Assembly: GCF_002831625.1 (NCBI RefSeq)
Contig: NZ_CP025116.1
Coordinates: 1,116,001 to 1,180,000, forward strand
Source of the DNA: Nonlabens sp. MB-3u-79
GTDB taxonomy: Bacteria; Bacteroidota; Bacteroidia; Flavobacteriales; Flavobacteriaceae
Direction: 5' to 3'
Length of the DNA stretch: 64,000 bases
Of this stretch, positions 1-7,437 are shown piece after piece (position 1 is the stretch's first letter; each line of letters starts with the position of its first letter). Made by a program: the position numbers and the translations under genes. Under the pieces are notes generated by a model. That model was not told where the DNA came from. It made no database searches and saw nothing but the letters and a program-made list of their open reading frames with translations.

Positions 1-1244
1 GCACTTCTGTTTTTATGTTGAGGTCTTGGCTTACGCTTTTGAGTTCCTTCTTTAGTTGCAGGAGGATTTGCGGTAGCTGTAGACGTATTAGAGTCTGCTT
101 TGTTAGGATTGTTACTGCTTTTAGTGCGGCGCTTTTTTGTGTGTTTGTTGCGTGATTTAGGTTGGTCAAAACGAGTTAAACTATCCTGTCCTACCACATT
201 TTCAAAGTTCATTTCTTCTTCAACGATGAGCTCGCTAGCATATTCTTCTATGCTGCCAACGGTTTCTTTGGCTTTGTTTTTAGCAACGATTTCATGAACC
301 TGCTCGGTAGTAAGTGCATGCCAGTTCATCCACTCGCCATCGTAACAAAACCACATCAGTCCTTTGAAAATATCTACTTTTTGACAGATAGCGGTTCCTT
401 TTTCTGTATAAAGCTTTTGATTTTGTTTTGGGAAATTACTCAAAGCATCCATATAAGAATCCAGCTCAAAATTGAGACAGCATTTGAGTTTACCACATTG
501 TCCAGCAAGCTTCTGCGGATTGAGCGATAAGTTTTGATAACGTGCTGCTCCAGTGGTAACCGACCTAAAGTCTGTCAACCAAGTGCTGCAACACAATTCA
601 CGACCACAAGAACCTATACCTCCTAGACGCGCTGCTTCTTGACGCAAGCCTATCTGACGCATTTCGATTCTAGTTTTGAATTCAGTGGCATATTCTCTGA
701 TGAGATCACGGAAATCTACACGTTCATCTGCAGTGTAATAAAAGGTGGCTTTAGACCCATCTCCTTGAAATTCAATATCAGAGATTTTCATTTTGAGTTG
801 AAGACGTATGGCGATCTGACGAGCACGTATTTTCATAGGATCTTCTTTCTCTCGAGCAGCTACCCATTTTTCTACGTCTTTTTCGCTGGCAATGCGGTAC
901 ACTTGCGGTATCTCGTCATCTATTTTAACGCGTTTGCGTTTCATTTGTACACGCACTAATTCTCCAGTAATGGTGACGCCACCTATATCGTGGCCACTCT
1001 CTGTTTGTGTAGCGACAATATCTCCTATTTTGAGTTGTAGGTCATCCTTATTGAGAAAGAATTCTTTACGGCCGTTTTTAAAGCGCACTTCAACGTAAGG
1101 AAACTGTTTTTGACCATTGGGCAACTCCATGTTTGCTAACCAGTCAAAAACGGTTAATTTATTACATCCACTTGTTCCACAGGTGCCATTATTTTTACAT
1201 CCGCCAGGGGCGCTATCACTCGTTCCACAACTATTACAGCTCAT
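1..1244 (-). CDS. PSP1 domain-containing protein (RicT/YaaT-like), C-terminus outside window
   Basis: An open frame runs from an ATG at 1242-1244 to the window edge without a stop (414 complete codons). The N-terminus is cysteine-rich (SCNSCG, GGCKNNGTCGTSGC), then comes the PSP1 core with the paired cysteines CGRELCC and CGKLKCC near residues 205-250. The tail is basic and low in complexity (lysine, arginine, asparagine, threonine). The family includes RicT (YaaT) of Bacillus, which acts with partner proteins in RNA maturation and sporulation; its role in Bacteroidota is not clear. The family assignment is firm and the function is inference. Nothing is visible of the downstream neighbour. 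Confidence 0.85.
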   Translation of the reverse strand, partial: MSCNSCGTSDSAPGGCKNNGTCGTSGCNKLTVFDWLANMELPNGQKQFPYVEVRFKNGRKEFFLNKDDLQLKIGDIVATQTESGHDIGGVTITGELVRVQMKRKRVKIDDEIPQVYRIASEKDVEKWVAAREKEDPMKIRARQIAIRLQLKMKISDIEFQGDGSKATFYYTADERVDFRDLIREYATEFKTRIEMRQIGLRQEAARLGGIGSCGRELCCSTWLTDFRSVTTGAARYQNLSLNPQKLAGQCGKLKCCLNFELDSYMDALSNFPKQNQKLYTEKGTAICQKVDIFKGLMWFCYDGEWMNWHALTTEQVHEIVAKNKAKETVGSIEEYASELIVEEEMNFENVVGQDSLTRFDQPKSRNKHTKKRRTKSSNNPNKADSNTSTATANPPATKEGTQKRKPRPQHKNRS

Positions 1245-1555
1245 TCTTTTATTCTCTATATATTGAAATTGAAACGATTAACTCGTCCAATTGAAGTCAT
1301 TCCTTGAACCGTAAATATAACAATTAAAAATGTGGGAATATGGTACCTAGCATGCTTGTGAAAAAGATAATAGGAATGGATATATTTTATATATGGTGGC
1401 ACATCTGATTTAAAATGATTTGAAAACCGATAGAATAATTTGTTTAAGTACTAATTAATCAATAAAATACACCTTCAAAAAGGTCTTTTAGATTAGTTTT
1501 ACAAGCTCAAAAGAATAGTTAAACCATTTAGTTAATTAGATTTAAAACTTCTTAA
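1245..1555. other. Intergenic, A+T-rich, divergent promoters expected
   Basis: This gap separates two divergently transcribed genes and must hold both promoters. I see A+T-rich sequence with no open frame, no clear hairpin and no copy of the repeats found elsewhere in the window. Confidence 0.5.
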
Positions 1556-2311
1556 ATGAAAAACATTTTAGTCCCTATTGGGACAAGAGAAAAAGGTATT
1601 AATAATTTAACCTACGCAGTTAATTTTGCTTCGATCACTCAGGCTAGAGTTTATGTGACCTGTATCAATTCTGACGGCACTGCTGAGCAAGTTTTGAGAG
1701 ATGTTCTTGAAGCTGTCCCAGTGGTAAAAAGTGTGCAAGTAGTTTCAAAAGTTCTTTCTGGTGATATTTTTGAAGGAATACAAGAATTGTCTAGAACGTT
1801 AAAAATTGATTTAATAATTCTATCTCCAAAGAGTATTGATATAAGTGACAAGCTTTATTTAGGAAAAGTAACAGGTAAAATTGTGAAGCAAAACGATATC
1901 CCGTTACTGATTGTGCCGGCTAATTTCTTGTTTAGAAAACTAGACAAGGTTCTTATGGCGTTTAAAAACGCTAATTATAAGAATGACGATAACTTCTTGA
2001 TGTTAGAAGATTTTTTAAACATATTTAACTCGCAACTGCATTTACTTCATGTCAACACCCCAGATGCTCCCGAGGAGGCAAAAGTAATATCTAAAGGCTT
2101 GATGGGCCGCAGCTCTTCTTTAACGGAGTCTGATAATGCGACGGTTTTTCAAGGTATTCTAGAGCATTATCAGCATATTAATCCAGATATGATTTGTCTA
2201 CTGCGCAGAAGAAAGCAAAATATTTTTGAGAAAATATGGCAACGTAATGAAATTTTCAAAGAAGAATTTCACACTACAAAGCCATTATTAATATTGAAGG
2301 AAAGAGAGTAA
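1556..2311 (+). CDS. Universal stress protein (UspA family), two-domain length
   Basis: The 251-residue protein starts with the UspA strand MKNILVPIG and has a recognisable first Usp domain (about residues 1-122) ending in the family-typical PLLIVPANF. The second half (about 127-251, starting KLDKVLMAFK and ending KPLLILKERE) has the same start and end strands but little else, so it is a diverged second domain. Usp proteins are cytosolic stress-associated nucleotide binders; the ATP loop GxxGxxxxG is not evident here, so it may belong to the non-ATP-binding type. A terminator hairpin follows at 2412. Confidence 0.85.
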   Translation: MKNILVPIGTREKGINNLTYAVNFASITQARVYVTCINSDGTAEQVLRDVLEAVPVVKSVQVVSKVLSGDIFEGIQELSRTLKIDLIILSPKSIDISDKLYLGKVTGKIVKQNDIPLLIVPANFLFRKLDKVLMAFKNANYKNDDNFLMLEDFLNIFNSQLHLLHVNTPDAPEEAKVISKGLMGRSSSLTESDNATVFQGILEHYQHINPDMICLLRRRKQNIFEKIWQRNEIFKEEFHTTKPLLILKERE

Positions 2312-2411
2312 TCTTTTTAAGTGTGTCTTAGGTACCCAGTTGTTGCTTATGGCTTCCTTACACTTTGTTTTGGTGTGAATCTATTTCAGGACTACACAAA
2401 AATATAAATAG

Positions 2412-2441
2412 AAAAGCCTTTATAGCAATGTGAGGGCTTTT
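2412..2441 (+). terminator. Rho-independent terminator after the Usp gene
   Basis: AAAAGCC pairs with GGCTTTT across a 14-16 base loop and is followed by a T run. It lies about 100 bases after the stop of the plus-strand Usp gene. Confidence 0.65.
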
Positions 2442-2576
2442 TTAATTTTCAGAGTGTCACTTTCCTGATAAAGTAGAACGTTTTAATCTCTGGTTAAGAA
2501 GATTCCATAGACTTTTTGATTTATGCTGATTGTCCATGGTATTATAAAGGGTATCTTATGTGTAAACACTTTAAAG

Positions 2577-3080
2577 TCATTCAATCTTAAGTTTCATAGC
2601 TATAGTCGCTTTGTTTTTCTTTCTCTCCTTTTGAATATTGATATTCCAATCACTCGTATAAATGTTGCCTGTAATATTTATGAAATTGTCCTTTTTTACC
2701 GCCATAAAAGTAACCGGTTTTGAAATTCCTTTGATGGTAAGATTGCCTTCTACCTTGTAAGTCCTGTCTTTGTTTTCTTTAATACTGTTGCTCTCAAAAT
2801 AAATTCGAGGATAGTCACTTCTGTTAAAGTACTTTTCCCACATTAGGTGTCCATCTCGTAAAAAGTTACCCGTTTCTATACTACCGACACTTACGGAGCC
2901 TTTAATGATGGATTCTTCAATCTGGGTGAGATCGATTTCAGATTGGGACTGAATATCGCCTATGGTTCCAGCAACACCTTCGCTGTCGAAAGTAAATGTT
3001 ATTTTAGAATCTGTAGTGTTAATCTTGTTGTTCAATAAAAGTGATGCGCAAACAAGGAGTAGTGCTATTGTTGTTTTCAT
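2577..3080 (-). CDS. YceI-like family periplasmic protein
   Basis: The protein has 167 residues with an N-terminal signal peptide (MKTTIALLLVCASLLL). The body has the YceI lipocalin-like pattern: a strand pair with SKITFTFDSEG, then GSVSVGSIETGN, the family-typical HLMWEKYFNRSDYPRIYFES, then GNLTIKGISKPVTF. YceI-like proteins bind polyprenyl-type lipids in the periplasm; the ligand here is unknown. It is a single gene with no operon partner on its strand. Confidence 0.85.
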   Translation of the reverse strand: MKTTIALLLVCASLLLNNKINTTDSKITFTFDSEGVAGTIGDIQSQSEIDLTQIEESIIKGSVSVGSIETGNFLRDGHLMWEKYFNRSDYPRIYFESNSIKENKDRTYKVEGNLTIKGISKPVTFMAVKKDNFINITGNIYTSDWNINIQKERKKNKATIAMKLKIE

Positions 3081-3458
3081 AGGAGTAGTACGGTTGTTAA
3101 TGAAATTTTAAAAAAGTCCTCTAAAGAATCACCTGTTCAAAGATTTATTGAGAGGGTTTTGGTCCTCACCTTCGGTAACCTCTTATAGCATCTGTCGTTT
3201 TAATCCTTCTTTTACTTTCATTGAATTGCAAGTAAATGAAACCTTTAGAAATTCTTTTATGGTTCAAAACCTTTTTTGTTTGCCTATCTAGGTCAATAGT
3301 TTGTGATTAAGGTAAAACCAAAAAATCCCAATCATGGCTGATTGGGATTTTGCTCCTCTTTTCTGATATAAAATCGGAACAGCCATTGGGCTTCTGGCCC
3401 ATAGACTACGTGGTATAAAAAAACCTAATCATTAACCAAACTACAAAAGGCTATGTAG
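3081..3458. other. Non-coding stretch between YceI gene and tRNA-Asn-linked segment
   Basis: It holds the 40-bp tRNA-end duplication (3321-3360) and a small hairpin TGGGC/GCCCA near 3387-3401. The stretch from about 3390 (cttctggcccatagac) recurs near 5791, next to the intact tRNA. No open frame is supported. Confidence 0.5.
3321..3360. repeat. Duplicated tRNA-Asn 3' end plus terminator (candidate attachment-site copy)
   Basis: These 40 bases match 5820-5859 at 38 of 40 positions in the same orientation. The matched unit is the hairpin terminator of the tRNA-Asn gene plus the discriminator base and the seven 3' acceptor-stem bases. Beyond 3360 the match to the tRNA stops. Such a pair is what site-specific integration into a tRNA 3' end leaves behind; alternatively it is the rest of a deleted second tRNA copy. 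Confidence 0.75.
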
Positions 3459-3542
3459 CACTCAAGTTTAAACCTTAGTTTAACCTACTTGCGGGGTTTT
3501 GAAATAGCTGAATGGAAGGAAGACGATATTCCTATGGTATGA
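3459..3542 (+). pseudogene. C-terminal coding remnant, copy A
   Basis: This is an open frame without a start, ending in TGA at 3540-3542. Its peptide includes LSLTYLRGFE and EDDIPMV. It matches copy B (4367-4453) codon by codon with no gap. Several differences are synonymous (CTT/CTC, CGG/AGA, GGT/GGG, GTA/GTT) and the stop is kept in a different form (TGA versus TAG). That pattern supports a shared origin as the 3' end of one gene family. The parent protein is not recognised. Confidence 0.55.
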
Positions 3543-3568
3543 AAAAAGCCCCCAGAAGGAGGCTTTTA
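3542..3568 (-). terminator. Terminator for the minus-strand gene at 3594
   Basis: Read on the minus strand, AAAAGCC TCC and GGGGGCTTTT pair around a TTCT loop and run into T residues. It sits 26 bases beyond the stop of the preceding minus-strand gene. Confidence 0.7.
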
Positions 3569-3593
3569 GTTGTCTTAAGTTGGTGAAATTAAT

Positions 3594-4295
3594 TTACCAT
3601 TTACCAACCACAGTTCTTGTTTTAGTTTTTACCATTTCGGCATTACCATCAAACTCCTCAATAAATTTATTCCAAGCAGTATTTTTAGCTGACGAAATAC
3701 GGTCCCTAAATTTCCCCATACTAAATGCGTCTTTAAAAGAATTTACTTCAGATAATACATAATGCGTTTCTCCATTTGTACTTCTTCCAAGATTAAATTG
3801 TCCAAATGTCACTCTTCTGTCTTCAGGGTTAGCCTTAGTGTTGTAGTTTTCCCAAGCCGCTGCAAACTTTTGTCCATTTTTTACTTTTAGAATATAAAGA
3901 TTTTGAACTGGGTAATTTCCAGGTTCTCCAAAAGAAATTAGGCTTCTTCCTGCTGCTGACGAGTGAGTTGTAGTGTATCTATTCAATTTAGAGAGGAACA
4001 AGTCCCAACTTAAATCATCTTCTTGAGAATATTGATTACCCATAGCATCTAATGTTCCTGTAAAAGCTATAGTATGCGAAGCATTATTTGAAATATCCTT
4101 AAAATGATTTTCAAATAAGAAAACTGTTACTCCCTCTGCTTTGGAATTTGGCGAACTGAAATAATCATTAGTAAGTTTAGCAACGATTTCTTCATCTTCT
4201 ACGTCTACATTAAAACTGTAACTTGTCCAATAGTTTTCTTGAGCAAATAAATTTAATGTTGTAAGCAGTAAAAGGGATAAAATAATTTTTTTCAT
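3594..4295 (-). CDS. Secreted protein of unknown function
   Basis: The start is taken at 4295 because the protein then begins with a clean signal peptide (MKKIILSLLLLTTLNLFAQE); the longer frame would add nine hydrophilic residues in front. The mature part has about 212 residues and no motif I can name. The second half (NLYILKVKNGQKFAAAWENY, VTFGQFNLGR) has an alternating strand/helix look that could suit an alpha-beta-barrel monooxygenase-like fold, but this is only an impression. It lies within the tRNA-Asn-bounded segment, has its own terminator and is followed on the plus strand by coding remnant A. Confidence 0.6.
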   Translation of the reverse strand: MKKIILSLLLLTTLNLFAQENYWTSYSFNVDVEDEEIVAKLTNDYFSSPNSKAEGVTVFLFENHFKDISNNASHTIAFTGTLDAMGNQYSQEDDLSWDLFLSKLNRYTTTHSSAAGRSLISFGEPGNYPVQNLYILKVKNGQKFAAAWENYNTKANPEDRRVTFGQFNLGRSTNGETHYVLSEVNSFKDAFSMGKFRDRISSAKNTAWNKFIEEFDGNAEMVKTKTRTVVGKW

Positions 4296-4366
4296 TTTAA
4301 TTGTTTTATGTTTATTTAACAAATGTAAAGTATCTAGACGTCAAAAGTCATACACATAAAAATTAA

Positions 4367-4453
4367 TTAGGATATTCTTTAGCCCTCAGTTTAACCAGCA
4401 TAAGAGGGCTTGAAACAAATAAGTTAGACCAAGAAGATATGCCTACGGTTTAG
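4367..4453 (+). pseudogene. C-terminal coding remnant, copy B
   Basis: This is an open frame without a start, ending in TAG at 4451-4453, with the peptide LSLTSIRGLE and QEDMPTV. It is homologous to copy A at 3459-3542. The bases 4381-4387 and 4404-4410 (AGCCCTC/GAGGGCT) form a perfect stem, and the matching positions of copy A also pair; this may be coincidence. It lies between the two genes of the segment. Confidence 0.55.
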
Positions 4454-4467
4454 AATACTTATATATG

Positions 4468-5343
4468 TTATAAAGATTCAAGCCATATATTACCAAAATA
4501 TTCATTAGGCAACCATATTGTTAGATAATCTGTTTCACCTAATTCTTTTAAAGAGCGAATAATTTTTTTTTCAGGGACCCCAAGCAAGCTGCTTCCTCTA
4601 TTAATATCTAATAATGAATTAGTGTTAGATAACCTTTGGGGTAAAATACTTTCAAAAAAAGCGATAGATAAAATTTTTGAGTTTTTTATTGAATGCTTTG
4701 TATTCTTCTCAATTATCAGAGTCCAATTAGCTCCCAAATTTCTATTGACAGAATAAATACCTTGAATCATATCATTCCTATAATATTTGTCATCTTCTCC
4801 GATGAAAAATATCCCTGGAACTTTATGTGTTTTAATTGGTGCTATCCCAGTTTGGTAGTACCCACCTTTATTTACGACAAAAGAAAGAACTTTTTCCGGC
4901 TTCCAACAAGCAAACTCATAATTATATTGCCCCCCTGCAGACATACCAAAAAACAGTAATGGTAAATCGTTAATATATTTTTTTGAAACAGTTGTACTAT
5001 AACTTTTAATGGCTGTCAAAAGAACCTCCCCACTTCCTTTAGAAACTTCTCTATATTTAGGTTTGCCTTTTGATACTTCATAATCTTTAAAATGACAAGC
5101 AGCTATTAAGAAGTTATGTTTAGTTGCAAAACTCTGCCAAACTGAATCTAGAACAGCTTTTCTACCATCCCAATTAAACCCAGGAACAATAACTAAGACA
5201 CCTTTATAATCATTATTTGAACTTGGTTTCCAAAATCGAAACTCAGCCAATTCAAAGTTTTGTCCATCGGAATAACTATAATCAAATGTCTGTCCAAAAG
5301 AAAAAAGAGGAATAAATAATAATAGTAGAAGTAGTTTTTTCAT
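4468..5343 (-). CDS. Alpha/beta hydrolase, secreted
   Basis: The start is placed at 5343, giving a signal peptide (MKKLLLLLLFIPLFSFGQ) and 291 residues; the frame runs on to 5400 but adds a non-signal leader. The hydrolase fold is seen from VLVIVPGFNWDG, the nucleophile elbow GMSAGG (Ser), an acid-loop candidate IGEDDKYYRND and a late His in KNTKHSIKNS. This looks like a PHB-depolymerase/dienelactone-hydrolase-type esterase; the substrate is unknown. It lies in the tRNA-Asn-bounded segment and looks richer in A+T than neighbouring genes, by eye, which would fit acquisition. Confidence 0.75.
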   Translation of the reverse strand: MKKLLLLLLFIPLFSFGQTFDYSYSDGQNFELAEFRFWKPSSNNDYKGVLVIVPGFNWDGRKAVLDSVWQSFATKHNFLIAACHFKDYEVSKGKPKYREVSKGSGEVLLTAIKSYSTTVSKKYINDLPLLFFGMSAGGQYNYEFACWKPEKVLSFVVNKGGYYQTGIAPIKTHKVPGIFFIGEDDKYYRNDMIQGIYSVNRNLGANWTLIIEKNTKHSIKNSKILSIAFFESILPQRLSNTNSLLDINRGSSLLGVPEKKIIRSLKELGETDYLTIWLPNEYFGNIWLESL

Positions 5344-5400
5344 AACATATTTTAAACCAAATATAGTCAATTTTAGGGTTGTTATTCTGCGCATAATCAC

Positions 5401-5819
5401 CTCCGCTAATCTCTAACAACTGAACTTATAGGAAAAATGAGGTTAAGTGTTTTTACTTGTGCCACCTCATTATAATCCATTGCATTTGTAAGGTTGTGTA
5501 GGAAATATTTTAAAAAAATAACAACCGAATGTTGCTGTTTTAAATTTAAGATTTAAATAATTTTTGGCAGGTTTAAATGGAGTAATAGCAATAACCTCTT
5601 TTTTAGTTTTACTTCGATTGTTTTACCGACCTTTAACTCTTTCAGATAATTCTTGAAATGTTGTATGAAGTATATCTGAATATATTAAGCTTTTATCAGG
5701 AATCAAGAGTTCTCTAAAAAATCATTGTAATTCTACTGCACTACTTATATTTTAAGCCTTCTTGGGCTTATTGCATCAAGTGTAGCGCCTGCTTCTGGCC
5801 CATAGACTTAATACCATAA
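5401..5819. other. Non-coding stretch with long imperfect hairpin
   Basis: It carries the imperfect inverted repeat at 5413-5501, a short hairpin AAGCC TTCT TGGGCTT near 5755-5770, and the cttctggcccatagac motif near 5791 shared with 3391. No open frame is supported on either strand. Confidence 0.5.
5413..5501. repeat. Long imperfect inverted repeat (cruciform-like)
   Basis: Nested pairings are visible: CTAACAAC with GTTGTGTAG (one bulge), CTTA with TAAG, GGA with TCC, AATGAGGT (5436-5443) with ACCTCATT (5464-5471), and AAGT with ACTT around a T-rich tip. The layered stems with unpaired bulges recall integron attC sites, but the outer boxes do not fit the RYYYAAC/GTTRRRY consensus well and no integrase is visible. 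Its role is unknown. Confidence 0.5.
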
Positions 5820-5849
5820 AAAAATCCCAACCATTGCTGATTGGGATTT
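5820..5849 (-). terminator. Terminator of tRNA-Asn
   Basis: On the minus strand AATCCCAA pairs with TTGGGATT directly after the tRNA 3' end, followed by TTTTTT. The same hairpin is duplicated at 3321-3350. Confidence 0.8.
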
Positions 5850-5851
5850 TG

Positions 5852-5925
5852 CTCCTCTTCTTGGACTCGAACCAAGGACCCTCTGATTAACAGTCAGATG
5901 CTCTAACCAACTGAGCTAAAGAGGA
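5852..5925 (-). tRNA. tRNA-Asn (anticodon GTT)
   Basis: The minus strand reads as a full cloverleaf: acceptor TCCTCTT paired with AAGAGGA, D-arm with AGCTCAGTTGGTTAGAGC, anticodon stem CTGAC/ATCAG around TGTTAAT with anticodon GTT, and T-arm GGTTCGAGTCC. The discriminator is G at 5852. CCA is not encoded (CAA follows). Its 3' end is duplicated at 3351-3360. Confidence 0.95.
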
Positions 5926-6033
5926 CTGTGATATACACAAACTCAAGCTATTTACTTAAGCGATGGCAAATTTACTACGTTTTTTATTTGTGGCAAACTT
6001 TTATATAAGAAATATCATTATTTCTTATATAAT

Positions 6034-7371
6034 TTAACCGAACAACGCCTTAAACAAGTCATTTCCATTGGCATACAGCATCAAGGCTAATAAAATAACG
6101 ATCCCTATGATCTGTGCTTTCTCTAAAAATTTATCTCCTGGCTTGCGGCCAGTAATCATTTCATAAAGTAAAAAAGTCACATGACCACCGTCTAGTGCAG
6201 GAATAGGTAATATATTCATGATAGCTAAAACAAAGGAAATCCAAGCAGTACGCTCCCAAAATTTAGTCCAGTCCCAGGTATCAGGATACAGCTTTGCAAT
6301 GGTTCCAAAACCACCTAACTGACTGGCGCCTTTTTTAGTAAACACATACTTGAACTGTACCACATAATCGTGCATGGTCCAGTACCCATGAGAAACACCA
6401 ACGCTAACACTCTCAGCAAAATTATAGTCTATATCAGTGGTGGTTAGAAAGTCAGCTGTGGGTTTTATTCTAAACCCTAGGATCCTTTCTTTATTATTTT
6501 TAAAATCAATCGTTTTACTCTCTACCACTCCATTTTTATCTTGATATTTAATCTCGAATGGAAGACTATCTGTTATTTTATGGTTGATGGCATAGGTGTA
6601 ATCTGAATTGTAGGCAATAGGGTAGCCTGCCATTTCAATAATGGTCATCCCTGATTGTAAGCCTATAGAATCGGCTTTAGTTCCTTTTGTTATCTCGCCC
6701 ACTTCAAAAGGGAATCTAGGTTCTAACGGCCCCATAATATCTGCCTGAAAAACAATATTTCCTATATCTTCTGGGATATTGATGTTTACTGGGTCCCCAT
6801 TTCTCAACACCGTAACGGTTTCTACATCTCTAAAAACCATTCTATGGATGAGGTTCTGAGCAATGTTTAGGGTGTCACCATTAACTAATAAAACCTGATC
6901 CCCCTGTTCAAAACCTATTTCTTCAAGAACTGGAGGTATTCCAAAACCGTATTTATAATCTGCTCCAGTGGCTGTATTAGAACCATTTGCATAAAACAAC
7001 ATGATGTAAATAAAGAATCCCACTACCACATTAACAAAAACACCACCTAACATGATGATGAGTCGCTGCCATGCCGGCTTGGATCTAAATTCCCATTCTT
7101 TAGGTTCTTGAGCCATTTGCTCTTTGTCCATGCTCTCATCGATCATTCCAGAGATCTTTACATAACCACCTAGAGGCAACCAGCCTATACCGTATACGGT
7201 ATCACCTATTTTCTTTTTAAATAGAGAATATTTGATGTCAAAGAATAAATAGAATTTTTCTACTCGTATTTTAAAAAGTCGAGCAGGAATAAAATGCCCC
7301 AACTCATGTAAAACAATAAGCAGGGAAAGACTCATTAAGAAATTTATAATCAGAACAACCGTAGGATGCAT
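6034..7371 (-). CDS. rseP: RIP metalloprotease RseP (site-2 protease, M50)
   Basis: The 445-residue protein is an inner-membrane site-2 protease that cuts membrane-embedded regulators such as anti-sigma factors. The zinc motif HELGH is at residues 22-26 in the first membrane segment. The second metal-site motif is NILPIPALDGGH in the C-terminal membrane part, and a PDZ-like region lies between (around residues 140-320, with GLQSGMTI and a second copy-like stretch). Length and layout match RseP. Flavobacterial ECF sigma pathways are the likely targets, by inference. It stands just upstream of the M1 peptidase gene region on the same strand, 66 bases apart. Confidence 0.95.
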   Translation of the reverse strand: MHPTVVLIINFLMSLSLLIVLHELGHFIPARLFKIRVEKFYLFFDIKYSLFKKKIGDTVYGIGWLPLGGYVKISGMIDESMDKEQMAQEPKEWEFRSKPAWQRLIIMLGGVFVNVVVGFFIYIMLFYANGSNTATGADYKYGFGIPPVLEEIGFEQGDQVLLVNGDTLNIAQNLIHRMVFRDVETVTVLRNGDPVNINIPEDIGNIVFQADIMGPLEPRFPFEVGEITKGTKADSIGLQSGMTIIEMAGYPIAYNSDYTYAINHKITDSLPFEIKYQDKNGVVESKTIDFKNNKERILGFRIKPTADFLTTTDIDYNFAESVSVGVSHGYWTMHDYVVQFKYVFTKKGASQLGGFGTIAKLYPDTWDWTKFWERTAWISFVLAIMNILPIPALDGGHVTFLLYEMITGRKPGDKFLEKAQIIGIVILLALMLYANGNDLFKALFG

Positions 7372-7437
7372 ATATTTTTAATTTAAGAGCCGCAAAAATA
7401 GGTCATTCAGCACAGTTGGCATAATGCTATTATAGAT

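Noticed and set aside
3470..4410. Paired stem in both remnants as a structured RNA with covariation
   Set aside because: Two copies cannot prove covariation, and codon-wise divergence with a retained stop fits decayed coding sequence better; the hairpin is noted as an open alternative.
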